A stretch of 19,160 nucleotides of DNA from NCBI GenBank assembly GCA_017476705.1, contig JAFUZI010000051.1, positions 1-19,160 of the forward strand. The letters run 5' to 3'. The translations under genes and the position numbers were made by a program. The notes below the pieces were generated by a model, which was given only the letters and a program-made list of their open reading frames with translations, was not told where the DNA came from and did not search any database. Each line of letters starts with the position of its first letter. The stretch's first letter is position 1. Positions 7,397 to 13,544 of the stretch are shown here, piece by piece. This DNA comes from Bacilli bacterium (GTDB lineage Bacteria > Bacillota_I > Bacilli_A > RF39 > UBA660).

Positions 7397-7421
7397 AAAA
7401 AAGTAGATTTTTACATCTACT
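7397..7421 (-). terminator. Intrinsic terminator after the S41 peptidase gene
   Basis: On the minus strand AGTAGAT and ATCTACT pair around GTAAAA, followed by a run of six T. It lies about 40 bases after the peptidase stop codon. Confidence 0.85.
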
Positions 7422-7459
7422 ATTTATTTCACAATATATCCATATTACGAAAACAATTA

Positions 7460-9133
7460 TTATTTGTTTAAATAATCAATTGCCCATTCTAGCTCATAGT
7501 CTTTACCATCAAATATTCTTAATGCTGCTTTTTTATCTAAAGGAATTTTTATATCTACAGGATTTCTACTTTCTCTCGTATCATCAACATCAATATTTGG
7601 ATTATTATTATCATCCAATACAAGTCCAACAGGATAACTTACTGCAACTCCTTCTGGCATAAATACAGTCCCACCCGTTTCTTGGTCAATTCCTCCAGGA
7701 TTTGATAGGCCAGCTACTGTTATTCCATCTATTCTTGACAAATATAAAACCATTCCATCACCAGCAGAACCACATCTCATATTAGTTAATACTAATACTT
7801 CTATATCACTAAATTCTCCATCTGATAATACATAATGATCAACCAAACTTACATTCTTATTATTAGATCTATATCCTAGTGAATAACCATACATTTTTTC
7901 TTTAGTAAATAAACTAGCTAAAGCCATGGATACTTCATCAGAACCACCCATATTATTTCTAATATCTATTACTAGTTTTTTCATTCCTTTTTTTCTTAAC
8001 TCACTTAGTGATTTTCTATACATTTCTCTCGCTTTTTTATGATTACCAGTAAAATATCCAATACTATCACTAATAGTATCTATTTCTTCAACACCTATTT
8101 TCAAATAACCAATCTCATCATTTAACATTTTATAATCATATTCTATTTCGTCAAAAGAATGATTAAATGTATTAAATGATCTTATAGCTCTAGGAACTTT
8201 AGAATCTAATTTCTTTAAAGTAATTGTTTTTTCTGTATTATCTGAATCAATATAAGTAACCTCAACACTATTACCACCTATACTAGAGCCAAAAAATTCT
8301 TTCAATCTTTCTTCGTTTTCAATTAGGCTTTCACCAATTGGTAATTTAACATTCTCTATTACTTTATTAATATCTACTCCATCCCATTTTATAATTCTAT
8401 CACCAGTTTTAATATCTAAATTATCTTCTACATCAATTGCAATAATAGAACCATCATCCAGTCTAATTGAGGATAATCCATAATCATTAAATTTAGATAT
8501 TTTATTTAAATAATAATCACTATCATTATAAAACAATAATCCCATATGTCCATCATGATGTGCTTCTACAAAATTATCTATAGCCTCATAATATTTATCT
8601 ATATTACCAGTTTGTTCTGCTTCTTCTATTAAAACTAAACCATCTTTTTTCAATTCATTATAATATATTTTTTTCCAATCATTCATTATATAGTTTTTTT
8701 CAAAATAATCACATAATGATATATATGCATTACTTAAACTTTTTCTAGTATAATTTGTTACTTTATTTGAATCAATTGATTCAAGAGAAAAAAATATACA
8801 AACTAGAATAATTAATACTTTACTAACATTATATATTATATTTTTCTTAAATAATAACGGAGATAAAGCAATTAAAATGGAAGAAATATAAATATATATA
8901 TATTCAGGTAATATCTTTAAAAAAGCACTTCCAGATACAAATATTATAAAGTGTATTATAGAAATAATTAATGGTATAAAACATGTTATTATCCATATTT
9001 TTAATTTTTTATTATCATTTTTAAATCTACTATATAAAATAATTAATACAATAAAGTATATTAGAAAAAAAACATTTAAAATAAAATTCAATGGATTACC
9101 AGAATTTAATAGATGCATTATTACTCTAAACAT
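7460..9133 (-). CDS. Membrane-anchored S41-family (C-terminal-processing-like) serine peptidase
   Basis: The 557-residue protein has about four N-terminal membrane helices within residues 12-116, then a probably extracytoplasmic peptidase. S41 landmarks: HHDGHMGLLF near 192-201 (the DGH motif of tricorn/S41B-type enzymes), a PDZ-like stretch (about 215-310), VIDIRNNMGGSD near 388-399, and MRCGSAGDG near 452-460 with Ser456 as the expected nucleophile. The Ser-Lys dyad lysine of CtpA/CtpB enzymes is absent at the usual place (AGLSNPGGIDQETGG instead of a G-K-G motif), so a His-Ser type mechanism is likelier. I prefer ATG at 9133, with GGAGA nine bases upstream, over GTG at 9142. It is monocistronic, with an extended -10 promoter and its own terminator. 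The substrate is unknown. Confidence 0.85.
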   Translation of the reverse strand: MFRVIMHLLNSGNPLNFILNVFFLIYFIVLIILYSRFKNDNKKLKIWIITCFIPLIISIIHFIIFVSGSAFLKILPEYIYIYISSILIALSPLLFKKNIIYNVSKVLIILVCIFFSLESIDSNKVTNYTRKSLSNAYISLCDYFEKNYIMNDWKKIYYNELKKDGLVLIEEAEQTGNIDKYYEAIDNFVEAHHDGHMGLLFYNDSDYYLNKISKFNDYGLSSIRLDDGSIIAIDVEDNLDIKTGDRIIKWDGVDINKVIENVKLPIGESLIENEERLKEFFGSSIGGNSVEVTYIDSDNTEKTITLKKLDSKVPRAIRSFNTFNHSFDEIEYDYKMLNDEIGYLKIGVEEIDTISDSIGYFTGNHKKAREMYRKSLSELRKKGMKKLVIDIRNNMGGSDEVSMALASLFTKEKMYGYSLGYRSNNKNVSLVDHYVLSDGEFSDIEVLVLTNMRCGSAGDGMVLYLSRIDGITVAGLSNPGGIDQETGGTVFMPEGVAVSYPVGLVLDDNNNPNIDVDDTRESRNPVDIKIPLDKKAALRIFDGKDYELEWAIDYLNK

Positions 9134-9163
9134 ATATTTCACTCTCCACTATATTTCTACTTA

Positions 9164-9172
9164 ATTATATCA
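9164..9172 (-). promoter_or_regulatory. Extended -10 promoter of the S41 peptidase
   Basis: On the minus strand TGATATAAT (9172-9164) is a consensus extended -10, about 30 bases upstream of the ATG. No good -35 is seen. Confidence 0.65.
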
Positions 9173-9258
9173 CATTTTTTGAAAATCTAACTATTCGGAA
9201 TATTATTTATTTTACGATTACTCTAAAAATCATTATAAAATAAGAATAATTTCATATT

Positions 9259-9286
9259 TTGATTTTTTAAATTTTTAATGTATAAT
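9259..9286 (+). promoter_or_regulatory. Sigma-A promoter of a putative small RNA
   Basis: TTGATT (9259-9264), a 16-base AT-rich spacer, TATAAT (9281-9286). No plus-strand protein gene follows for over 1 kb, so the promoter appears to serve the small transcript described next. Confidence 0.75.
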
Positions 9287-9291
9287 TAATT

Positions 9292-9375
9292 TATCAAAAG
9301 AAACATTTTGACTTACTATGAGGAATTATCGCTCCATTTGTAATATCAATCGAACTATTATAGTTCGATTTTTTT
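9292..9375 (+). ncRNA. Putative small noncoding RNA, about 84 nt
   Basis: A good promoter and a strong terminator frame a short transcript with its own 5' hairpin: TCAAAA (9294-9299), loop GAAACA, TTTTGA (9306-9311). A single-stranded middle follows, including GAGGAAUUAUCGCUCC (9320-9335), then the terminator stem. I do not recognise a known RNA family. GAGG in the middle is a C-free anti-anti-SD-like patch of unclear meaning. A 21-codon ORF from the ATG at 9318 has no ribosome site and runs through the terminator, so I treat the unit as noncoding. The 5' end is inferred from the promoter. Confidence 0.6.
9348..9375 (+). terminator. Intrinsic terminator of the putative small RNA
   Basis: AATCGAACTA (9348-9357), loop TTA, TAGTTCGATT (9361-9370), ten perfect pairs followed by five further T. 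Confidence 0.92.
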
Positions 9376-9402
9376 ATATCTAAATTAATTCATTTCATAC
9401 AT

Positions 9403-9435
9403 AAAAAAACAATTACATTTAGTAATTGCTTTTTT
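9403..9435 (-). terminator. Intrinsic terminator after the 50-residue gene, probably bidirectional
   Basis: CAATTAC (9410-9416) pairs with GTAATTG (9422-9428), flanked by an A run on the left and a T run on the right. It can therefore terminate in either direction. On the minus strand it directly follows the stop codon at 9434. Confidence 0.88.
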
Positions 9436-9586
9436 AATTTTCAATATTTTCTTTATTTTCAAATTCAATACCTGTTAATTGTTGATATTGATTCAATAAT
9501 AAATTTAATTGTTCTTGCTTATCAAGTATATCTAGTTTTAATTCTTCAATGGCATTTTTTAATTCTTGTATTATTTCATTATTCAT
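9434..9586 (-). CDS. 50-residue coiled-coil microprotein coupled to the upstream gene
   Basis: Its sequence begins MNNEIIQELKNAIEELKLDI and is a near-continuous amphipathic helix with heptad-like Leu/Ile spacing (residues 5-35), ending in a short acidic tail. Its ATG overlaps the stop of the upstream gene as ATGA (9586-9583), the classical arrangement for translational coupling, and the terminator follows at once. The upstream protein also ends in a coiled coil, so a heteromeric coiled-coil partner is a reasonable inference. No known family is recognised. Confidence 0.75.
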   Translation of the reverse strand: MNNEIIQELKNAIEELKLDILDKQEQLNLLLNQYQQLTGIEFENKENIEN

Positions 9587-10254
9587 TTTTTTATACCACC
9601 CATATCATCTATTTTTGATAAGTCAGCAATTTCTTGTTGTAAACTACTTATTTGATTATTTAAACTATCTCTCATACTAATTAAGTCTGTTAATTGTTTT
9701 TTTAAGTATTCAATTGTATTAACACCATCATATTTATCTATAACATCTTTATTCTTTTCGTATGAATCTATATATGCAGAAACAACAAAATATTCAACCG
9801 AATTTAAATTATTTGATATTAACAACCAATTAAGATAGTCTATTAATTTTGTATTTTCATCATATATATCAGTTTTACTAAATTCTTTTTCCCATCTTTT
9901 TGCTCTATTTAAATCTGTTCCAACAAACTCTTCTGTATCAAATCTTTTTTTATACTTATCTTTAACTTCAATATAAAATCTATTGTTATCAATAATAAGT
10001 TTTTTATCTAATAAAACATCACCTGGAAGAGTCATATTCAAATATTTATTTTTAGCCATACTAATTAAAACATTTAATTCATTACGTGTTTCATAACCAC
10101 ATCTTGACATTAATTTATTCATAGTTTCATCATCAAGTAATTGTGAAATAGTTTCAATTTTATATTTTCTTAATAGTGGATAATATGAAGCCCCACTTCC
10201 CTTATAAAATTCAAAATCTTTTATTTTTAATTCATCTAAATTTTGTTTATCCAT
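9583..10254 (-). CDS. Protein with RpoA-CTD-like helix-hairpin-helix domain and C-terminal coiled coil
   Basis: The 223-residue protein is cytoplasmic. Residues 23-72 (YYPLLRKYKIETISQLLDD, then GYETRNELNVLISMAKNKYL) follow the pattern of the RNA polymerase alpha C-terminal domain and related helix-hairpin-helix folds (L-x-x-x-x-I-x-T-v-x-x-L-L ... G-x-x-s-x-x-E-l). This suggests nucleic-acid or RNA polymerase binding; it is a pattern resemblance only. The middle (75-165) is of unknown fold, and residues 178-215 form a coiled coil. The ATG at 10254 has GGAGG five bases upstream; the in-frame TTG at 10266 lies inside that ribosome site and is rejected. A clear promoter lies upstream. The gene overlaps the downstream microprotein by ATGA. 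Confidence 0.75.
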   Translation of the reverse strand: MDKQNLDELKIKDFEFYKGSGASYYPLLRKYKIETISQLLDDETMNKLMSRCGYETRNELNVLISMAKNKYLNMTLPGDVLLDKKLIIDNNRFYIEVKDKYKKRFDTEEFVGTDLNRAKRWEKEFSKTDIYDENTKLIDYLNWLLISNNLNSVEYFVVSAYIDSYEKNKDVIDKYDGVNTIEYLKKQLTDLISMRDSLNNQISSLQQEIADLSKIDDMGGIKK

Positions 10255-10303
10255 TTTTACCTCCAAAACAATTCTAAATCAATAACTTACTATCTACTTA
10301 TTT

Positions 10304-10332
10304 ATTATATCATAATTATTAGTCTATTACAA
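10304..10332 (-). promoter_or_regulatory. Promoter of the helix-hairpin-helix/coiled-coil operon
   Basis: On the minus strand TTGTAA (10332-10327), a 17-base spacer, TATAAT (10309-10304), with the extended form TATGATATAAT. About 50 bases of leader separate it from the start. Confidence 0.8.
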
Positions 10333-10408
10333 TTCATATAGCGAATCATTATATTTATAATTACATAAATACAATACTAAATTTAATAATATATATGATA
10401 ATTTATTA

Positions 10409-10463
10409 AGACATATATTATTTACGCATTTATTAATTATCATAAATTATACTAGAAAGGAGA
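10409..10463 (+). repeat. Leader repeat, copy A, upstream of the first collagen-like gene
   Basis: These 55 bases match the stretch before the second collagen-like gene at 51 of 55 positions. The block ends in the ribosome site GAAAGGAGA, six bases before the ATG. It includes ATTTAT ... ATAAAT, a possible small hairpin or binding site. Conservation outside coding sequence suggests shared promoter or mRNA-leader control. Confidence 0.8.
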
Positions 10464-10468
10464 TTATT

Positions 10469-11200
10469 ATGGATAATGAGAGAATGAAAAAAATTCTAGA
10501 TAAGATTAGACATGATAGTAGATGTAAGCCGAAGTGCTGCGTTATTGGACAAATTGGGCCTACTGGTCCTACAGGCCCAACAGGTCCTGCAGGTGGTCCG
10601 ACTGGGCCAACTGGACCTACTGGTGCTACTGGTCCCGCTGGAGCTGATGGAGCAATTGGTGCTACTGGTCCAACTGGACCTACTGGTGCTATCGGTGCGA
10701 CTGGCCCTACTGGTCCTGCAGGTGCTGATGGTTCTATTGGTCCGACCGGTCCTACTGGGCCTACTGGGCCAAGCAATATATCAAGTTTCGCTGATTTTTT
10801 TGCATTAATGCCACCAGATAATGCAGCAACAGTTGCTCCAGGAACTGATGTTAGTTTTCCACAAGACGGTCCAAATAGTGGAACTGATATTTCAAGGATT
10901 AATGCAAATTCATTTAATCTAAGTAGCATAGGTACATACCAAATTATGTTTCAAGTATCAGTTACGGAAGCTGGTCAATTAGAATTAACTCTAAACGGTA
11001 ATGCTATAGAATACACTGTCGTTGGTAGAGCAACCGGTACTGATCAAATAACTGGAATGTATCTTATCGAAACAACTACAATTAATTCAGTATTAACAGT
11101 TAGAAATCCAGCAGATAATTCAACAGCATTAACAATAACACCTTTAGCTGGTGGCACAGAACCTGTATCCGCACATCTAGTAATAATAAGATTACAATAA
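10469..11200 (+). CDS. Collagen-like surface glycoprotein with BclA-C/TNF-like C-terminal domain
   Basis: The 243-residue protein has three parts. Residues 1-28 form a short charged and Cys-rich N-terminus with KIRHDSRCKPKC. Residues about 29-101 are Gly-X-Y repeats rich in GPT and GAT triplets, with one register break at AGGPTG (41-46). The C-terminal domain (about 105-243) is beta-rich and resembles the trimerising C1q/TNF-like head of Bacillus BclA-type spore filaments. In that family GPT threonines carry O-glycans; the downstream glycosyltransferase supports the same here. No classical signal peptide is visible, as for exosporium BclA proteins. It has a strong AAAGGAG ribosome site. The repeats are richer in G+C than the surroundings because of Gly/Pro codons. 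No clear terminator follows, so read-through into the second collagen-like gene is possible. Confidence 0.9.
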   Translation: MDNERMKKILDKIRHDSRCKPKCCVIGQIGPTGPTGPTGPAGGPTGPTGPTGATGPAGADGAIGATGPTGPTGAIGATGPTGPAGADGSIGPTGPTGPTGPSNISSFADFFALMPPDNAATVAPGTDVSFPQDGPNSGTDISRINANSFNLSSIGTYQIMFQVSVTEAGQLELTLNGNAIEYTVVGRATGTDQITGMYLIETTTINSVLTVRNPADNSTALTITPLAGGTEPVSAHLVIIRLQ

Positions 11201-11243
11201 TTTCTTAAAATATTAATAAATGTTATATCTCTAACAACTGACT

Positions 11244-11298
11244 AGACATATATTATTTTCAAATTTATTAATTATCATAAAATATACTAGAAAGGAGA
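11244..11298 (+). repeat. Leader repeat, copy B, upstream of the second collagen-like gene
   Basis: This is the 51-of-55 match to the block at 10409-10463, including the AGAAAGGAGA ribosome site. The differences cluster in a four-base patch (acgc versus tcaa) plus one other base. The sequences upstream of the two blocks are unrelated, so the duplicated unit has a defined left edge. Confidence 0.8.
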
Positions 11299-11305
11299 AA
11301 ATATA

Positions 11306-11905
11306 ATGAATGATGATAATAATATAAATTGTCCTTATAATGTTTGTGGTTCAAATTTACAACGCGCGATAGAAAAAATTAAAAGAGATAGTAGATTTAA
11401 ACCATCTTGTGGTGGAGTTATTATTGGCCCTACAGGCCCAACTGGTCCCGCTGGTCCCGCAACTATTACAATAGGTACAACTACAACTGGTGAAGCTGGT
11501 ACTGATGCTACTGTTATAAACAGTGGAACTGATGAAAATGTTATATTAGACTTTACTATACCTGCTGGAGCTGATGGAGCTGATGGTGCTATCGGTGCGA
11601 CTGGTCCTACCGGTCCTGCTGGAGCTGATGGAGCTATTGGTGCGACTGGCCCTACTGGTCCTGCAGGTGCTGATGGTGCTATTGGTGCAACTGGCCCTAC
11701 TGGTCCTGCTGGTGCTGATGGCGCTATTGGTGCGACTGGTCCTACTGGCCCTGCAGGTGCTGATGGAGAAACACCAACAATTACTATTGGAACAGTAACA
11801 ACAGGAGCGCCAGGTACAGATGCAGAAGCAACTATTACAGGTACAGCTCCAAACTTTGTATTAAATTTAACTATTCCACAAGGACCAACTGGACCTACTC
11901 CATAA
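11306..11905 (+). CDS. Collagen-like protein with tandem 15-residue repeats
   Basis: The 199-residue protein begins with a Cys-containing N-terminus and the motif KIKRDSRFKPSC (24-35), which is shared with the first collagen-like protein. GPTGPTGPA follows at 41-49. A threonine-rich unit (52-88, ATITIGTTTTGEAGTD) precedes four perfect copies of GADGAIGATGPTGPA (91-150). A second threonine-rich unit (157-192, TPTITIGTVTTGAPGTDA) and GPTGPTP end the chain. There is no BclA-C head. Gly-X-Thr triplets offer many potential O-glycosylation sites. Its stop is followed after one base by the glycosyltransferase ATG, so the two are probably translated together. The localisation is likely the cell or spore surface by family analogy; no signal peptide is visible. 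Confidence 0.88.
   Translation: MNDDNNINCPYNVCGSNLQRAIEKIKRDSRFKPSCGGVIIGPTGPTGPAGPATITIGTTTTGEAGTDATVINSGTDENVILDFTIPAGADGADGAIGATGPTGPAGADGAIGATGPTGPAGADGAIGATGPTGPAGADGAIGATGPTGPAGADGETPTITIGTVTTGAPGTDAEATITGTAPNFVLNLTIPQGPTGPTP
11576..11755 (+). repeat. Four tandem 45-bp coding repeats
   Basis: Each unit encodes GADGAIGATGPTGPA. The protein copies are identical and the DNA copies differ only at synonymous positions (for example ggt/gga, gcg/gca). Such arrays can change copy number by slippage or recombination without shifting the frame. Confidence 0.9.
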
Positions 11906-11906
11906 T

Positions 11907-12995
11907 ATGAATAAGTATAAAGTATGTGTATATGCAATTTGTAAAAACGAAGAAAAATATGTGGATAAATGGTATGAATCTATGAAAGAAGCAGACGAGA
12001 TATATGTACTTGACACAGGCTCAACAGATAATACTGTGGAAAAGTTAAAAAAACATAATATTCATGTAAAAAAACACATAATTAATCCTTGGAGATTTGA
12101 TAAAGCAAGAAATGAATCATTAGAAATGGTTCCAAAAGATACAGATATATGTGTTTGTACAGATTTAGATGAAGTATTTGCACCTGGTTGGAGAGACAAT
12201 CTTGAAAAAATTTGGAGCAATAATATAACAAGATTAGCTTATAATTATAATTGGCTACTAGATGAAAATAACACACCTAAAGTTAATTTTTATATTGAAA
12301 AAATACATAATAGATGCGATTACATTTGGACACATCCGGTACATGAAACACTTAAATATATTGGATCAAAAAAAGAAATAAAAATATATACTGATAATAT
12401 TACTGTTAATCATTACCCAGATAATACAAAATCTAGATCTAATTATTTACCACTACTCGAATTATCGGTAAAAGAAGATCCAGAAGATGATAGAAACATG
12501 CATTATTTAGGAAGAGAATACATGTATTATGGTAAATGGAACAAGTCGATTGACACATTAATTAAACATTTAAATTTAAAAACTGCGACATGGAAAGATG
12601 AAAGATGTGCATCAATGCGATTTATTGCGAGAGACTATCAGCATTTAAAAAGATATGATGAGGCTAGAATGTGGTTAGATAAGGCAATAAATGAAGCTCC
12701 ATATCTACGTGATCCTTTTGTAGAACGCGCACTTTTAGAATATAGTCTTAATAATTATAAAGATGTTATATATTATTGTAATGAAGCACTAAAAATTAAA
12801 AAGCATTTAAAAACCTATATTAATGAAACATTCAGTTGGGACTATACCATATATGATTTATTATCAATAGCTTATTTTTATGAAAAAGACTTTAAAAAAT
12901 CATTAGAAAACATTAAAAAAGCTATTGAATTAGAGCCAACTAATGAAAGATTATTAAATAATTTAAAGATAATAAAAGAATCAAACCAATTATGA
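11907..12995 (+). CDS. Family 2-type glycosyltransferase with C-terminal TPR-like region, linked to collagen-like proteins
   Basis: The 362-residue cytoplasmic enzyme has an N-terminal GT-A domain (about 4-200): VYAICKNEEKYVDKWYES, VLDTGSTDNTVEKL, and the metal/nucleotide-sugar motif CTDLDEVF with DLDE at 86-89. His/Trp-rich stretches (RCDYIWTHPVHETLKYIG) follow. The C-terminal part (about 200-355) is helical with TPR-like units, for example EARMWLDKAINEAPYLRDPF and KKSLENIKKAIELEPTNERL. This layout is known for peptide/protein glycosyltransferases such as SunS-like enzymes and those next to BclA-type proteins. I infer that it glycosylates the two upstream proteins. The start lies one base after the preceding stop with no real Shine-Dalgarno, which indicates translation by coupling. 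The terminator overlaps its end. Confidence 0.87.
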   Translation: MNKYKVCVYAICKNEEKYVDKWYESMKEADEIYVLDTGSTDNTVEKLKKHNIHVKKHIINPWRFDKARNESLEMVPKDTDICVCTDLDEVFAPGWRDNLEKIWSNNITRLAYNYNWLLDENNTPKVNFYIEKIHNRCDYIWTHPVHETLKYIGSKKEIKIYTDNITVNHYPDNTKSRSNYLPLLELSVKEDPEDDRNMHYLGREYMYYGKWNKSIDTLIKHLNLKTATWKDERCASMRFIARDYQHLKRYDEARMWLDKAINEAPYLRDPFVERALLEYSLNNYKDVIYYCNEALKIKKHLKTYINETFSWDYTIYDLLSIAYFYEKDFKKSLENIKKAIELEPTNERLLNNLKIIKESNQL

Positions 12996-13010
12996 TTTGA
13001 TTCTTTTTTA
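12976..13010 (+). terminator. Intrinsic terminator of the collagen-like locus
   Basis: AAGAATCAAA (12976-12985) pairs with TTTGATTCTT (12996-13005), followed by T. The glycosyltransferase TGA stop (12993-12995) lies in the loop. A convergent gene ends 23 bases further on. Confidence 0.88.
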
Positions 13011-13032
13011 TATATTTAATAAAAATAATGTA

Positions 13033-13527
13033 CTATTCACTTGTATTAGAAAAAGTAATATTTATACCACAAACACCGCCTTTAGACTTTATATAAAAAT
13101 AGTCTAACATAGATAAAGAATATTTTTGGTCAGTTGTAATATCAGTATAATAACTACCACCACTTTTATAGTAACCTAATTCACAAGTAACTGAACTATT
13201 TGGCTTATATAAATTAGTCAATTTTATATATTTGTATTTCTTACTAAATTCAGTTGTCCTTAATGTTGCCATACCATTTGACCCACTATTATAATTTTCA
13301 GACAATAAAACAACAGTAAAATCACTATTTGTCTTTGTATATAGCTCATCAATTGCTTCTTTTACATTTGTAATATTATCTCCATTTGCCTTCTTCCATG
13401 AATTATCACTTGGTGTATATTTTATATTGCTTGCTAATATAGAAACTGCTGCATATGCTGTACCAGCAATACAAACTAATGCTGTTGCTATTATAGTAAA
13501 AGCTCTACTTTTTAATAATCCTTTCAT
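13033..13527 (-). CDS. Small secreted protein, paralogue of the next gene
   Basis: The 164-residue protein begins MKGLLKSRAFTIIATALVCI and has a signal peptide with a plausible signal peptidase I site after GTAYA (AxA). The mature part has a short module ITNVKEAIDELYTK (about 51-64) and a beta-rich C-terminal domain with two cysteines (CELGYY and GGVCGINITFSN) that could form a disulfide. The signal resembles a prepilin (AFTII) but lacks the +5 Glu, so ordinary secretion or membrane retention is likelier. The ATG at 13527 has AGGAG eight bases upstream; the in-frame GTG at 13536 sits in that site. It lies 17 bases downstream of its paralogue and is co-transcribed with it. The function is unknown. 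Confidence 0.75.
   Translation of the reverse strand: MKGLLKSRAFTIIATALVCIAGTAYAAVSILASNIKYTPSDNSWKKANGDNITNVKEAIDELYTKTNSDFTVVLLSENYNSGSNGMATLRTTEFSKKYKYIKLTNLYKPNSSVTCELGYYKSGGSYYTDITTDQKYSLSMLDYFYIKSKGGVCGINITFSNTSE
13424..13527 (-). repeat. Signal-peptide DNA repeat, copy 1
   Basis: These 104 bases at the start of the gene match 13987-14090 at 100 of 104 positions, while the rest of the two genes is unrelated at the DNA level. It encodes residues 1 to about 34 (signal peptide plus SILASNI). Confidence 0.85.
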
Positions 13528-13544
13528 ATTATTCACTCCTTATT

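Noticed and set aside
9318..9383. 21-codon ORF (MRNYRSICNINRTIIVRFFY...) in the small-RNA region
   Set aside because: No ribosome site, and it runs through the terminator hairpin; better explained as noncoding.
10441..10449. CATAAATTA as a sporulation sigma-K -10 in the collagen-like leader
   Set aside because: It matches CATAnnnTA, but transcription would start within the ribosome site and no -35 AC is conserved between the two copies. No sporulation gene is present in the window.
10447..10929. Long antisense ORF rich in Gly-Pro-Val over the first collagen-like gene
   Set aside because: Antisense reading of Gly-X-Y codons always gives GPxGPx-like frames; there is no ribosome site and the sense gene is well supported.
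11576..11755. CRISPR array
   Set aside because: Repeats are contiguous 45-bp coding units without spacers.
11335..11937. Antisense ORF over the second collagen-like gene and in-frame Leu/Val-rich ORFs at 11574-11798 and 10512-10808
   Set aside because: These are by-products of the 45-bp and Gly-X-Y repeats in other frames, without ribosome sites.
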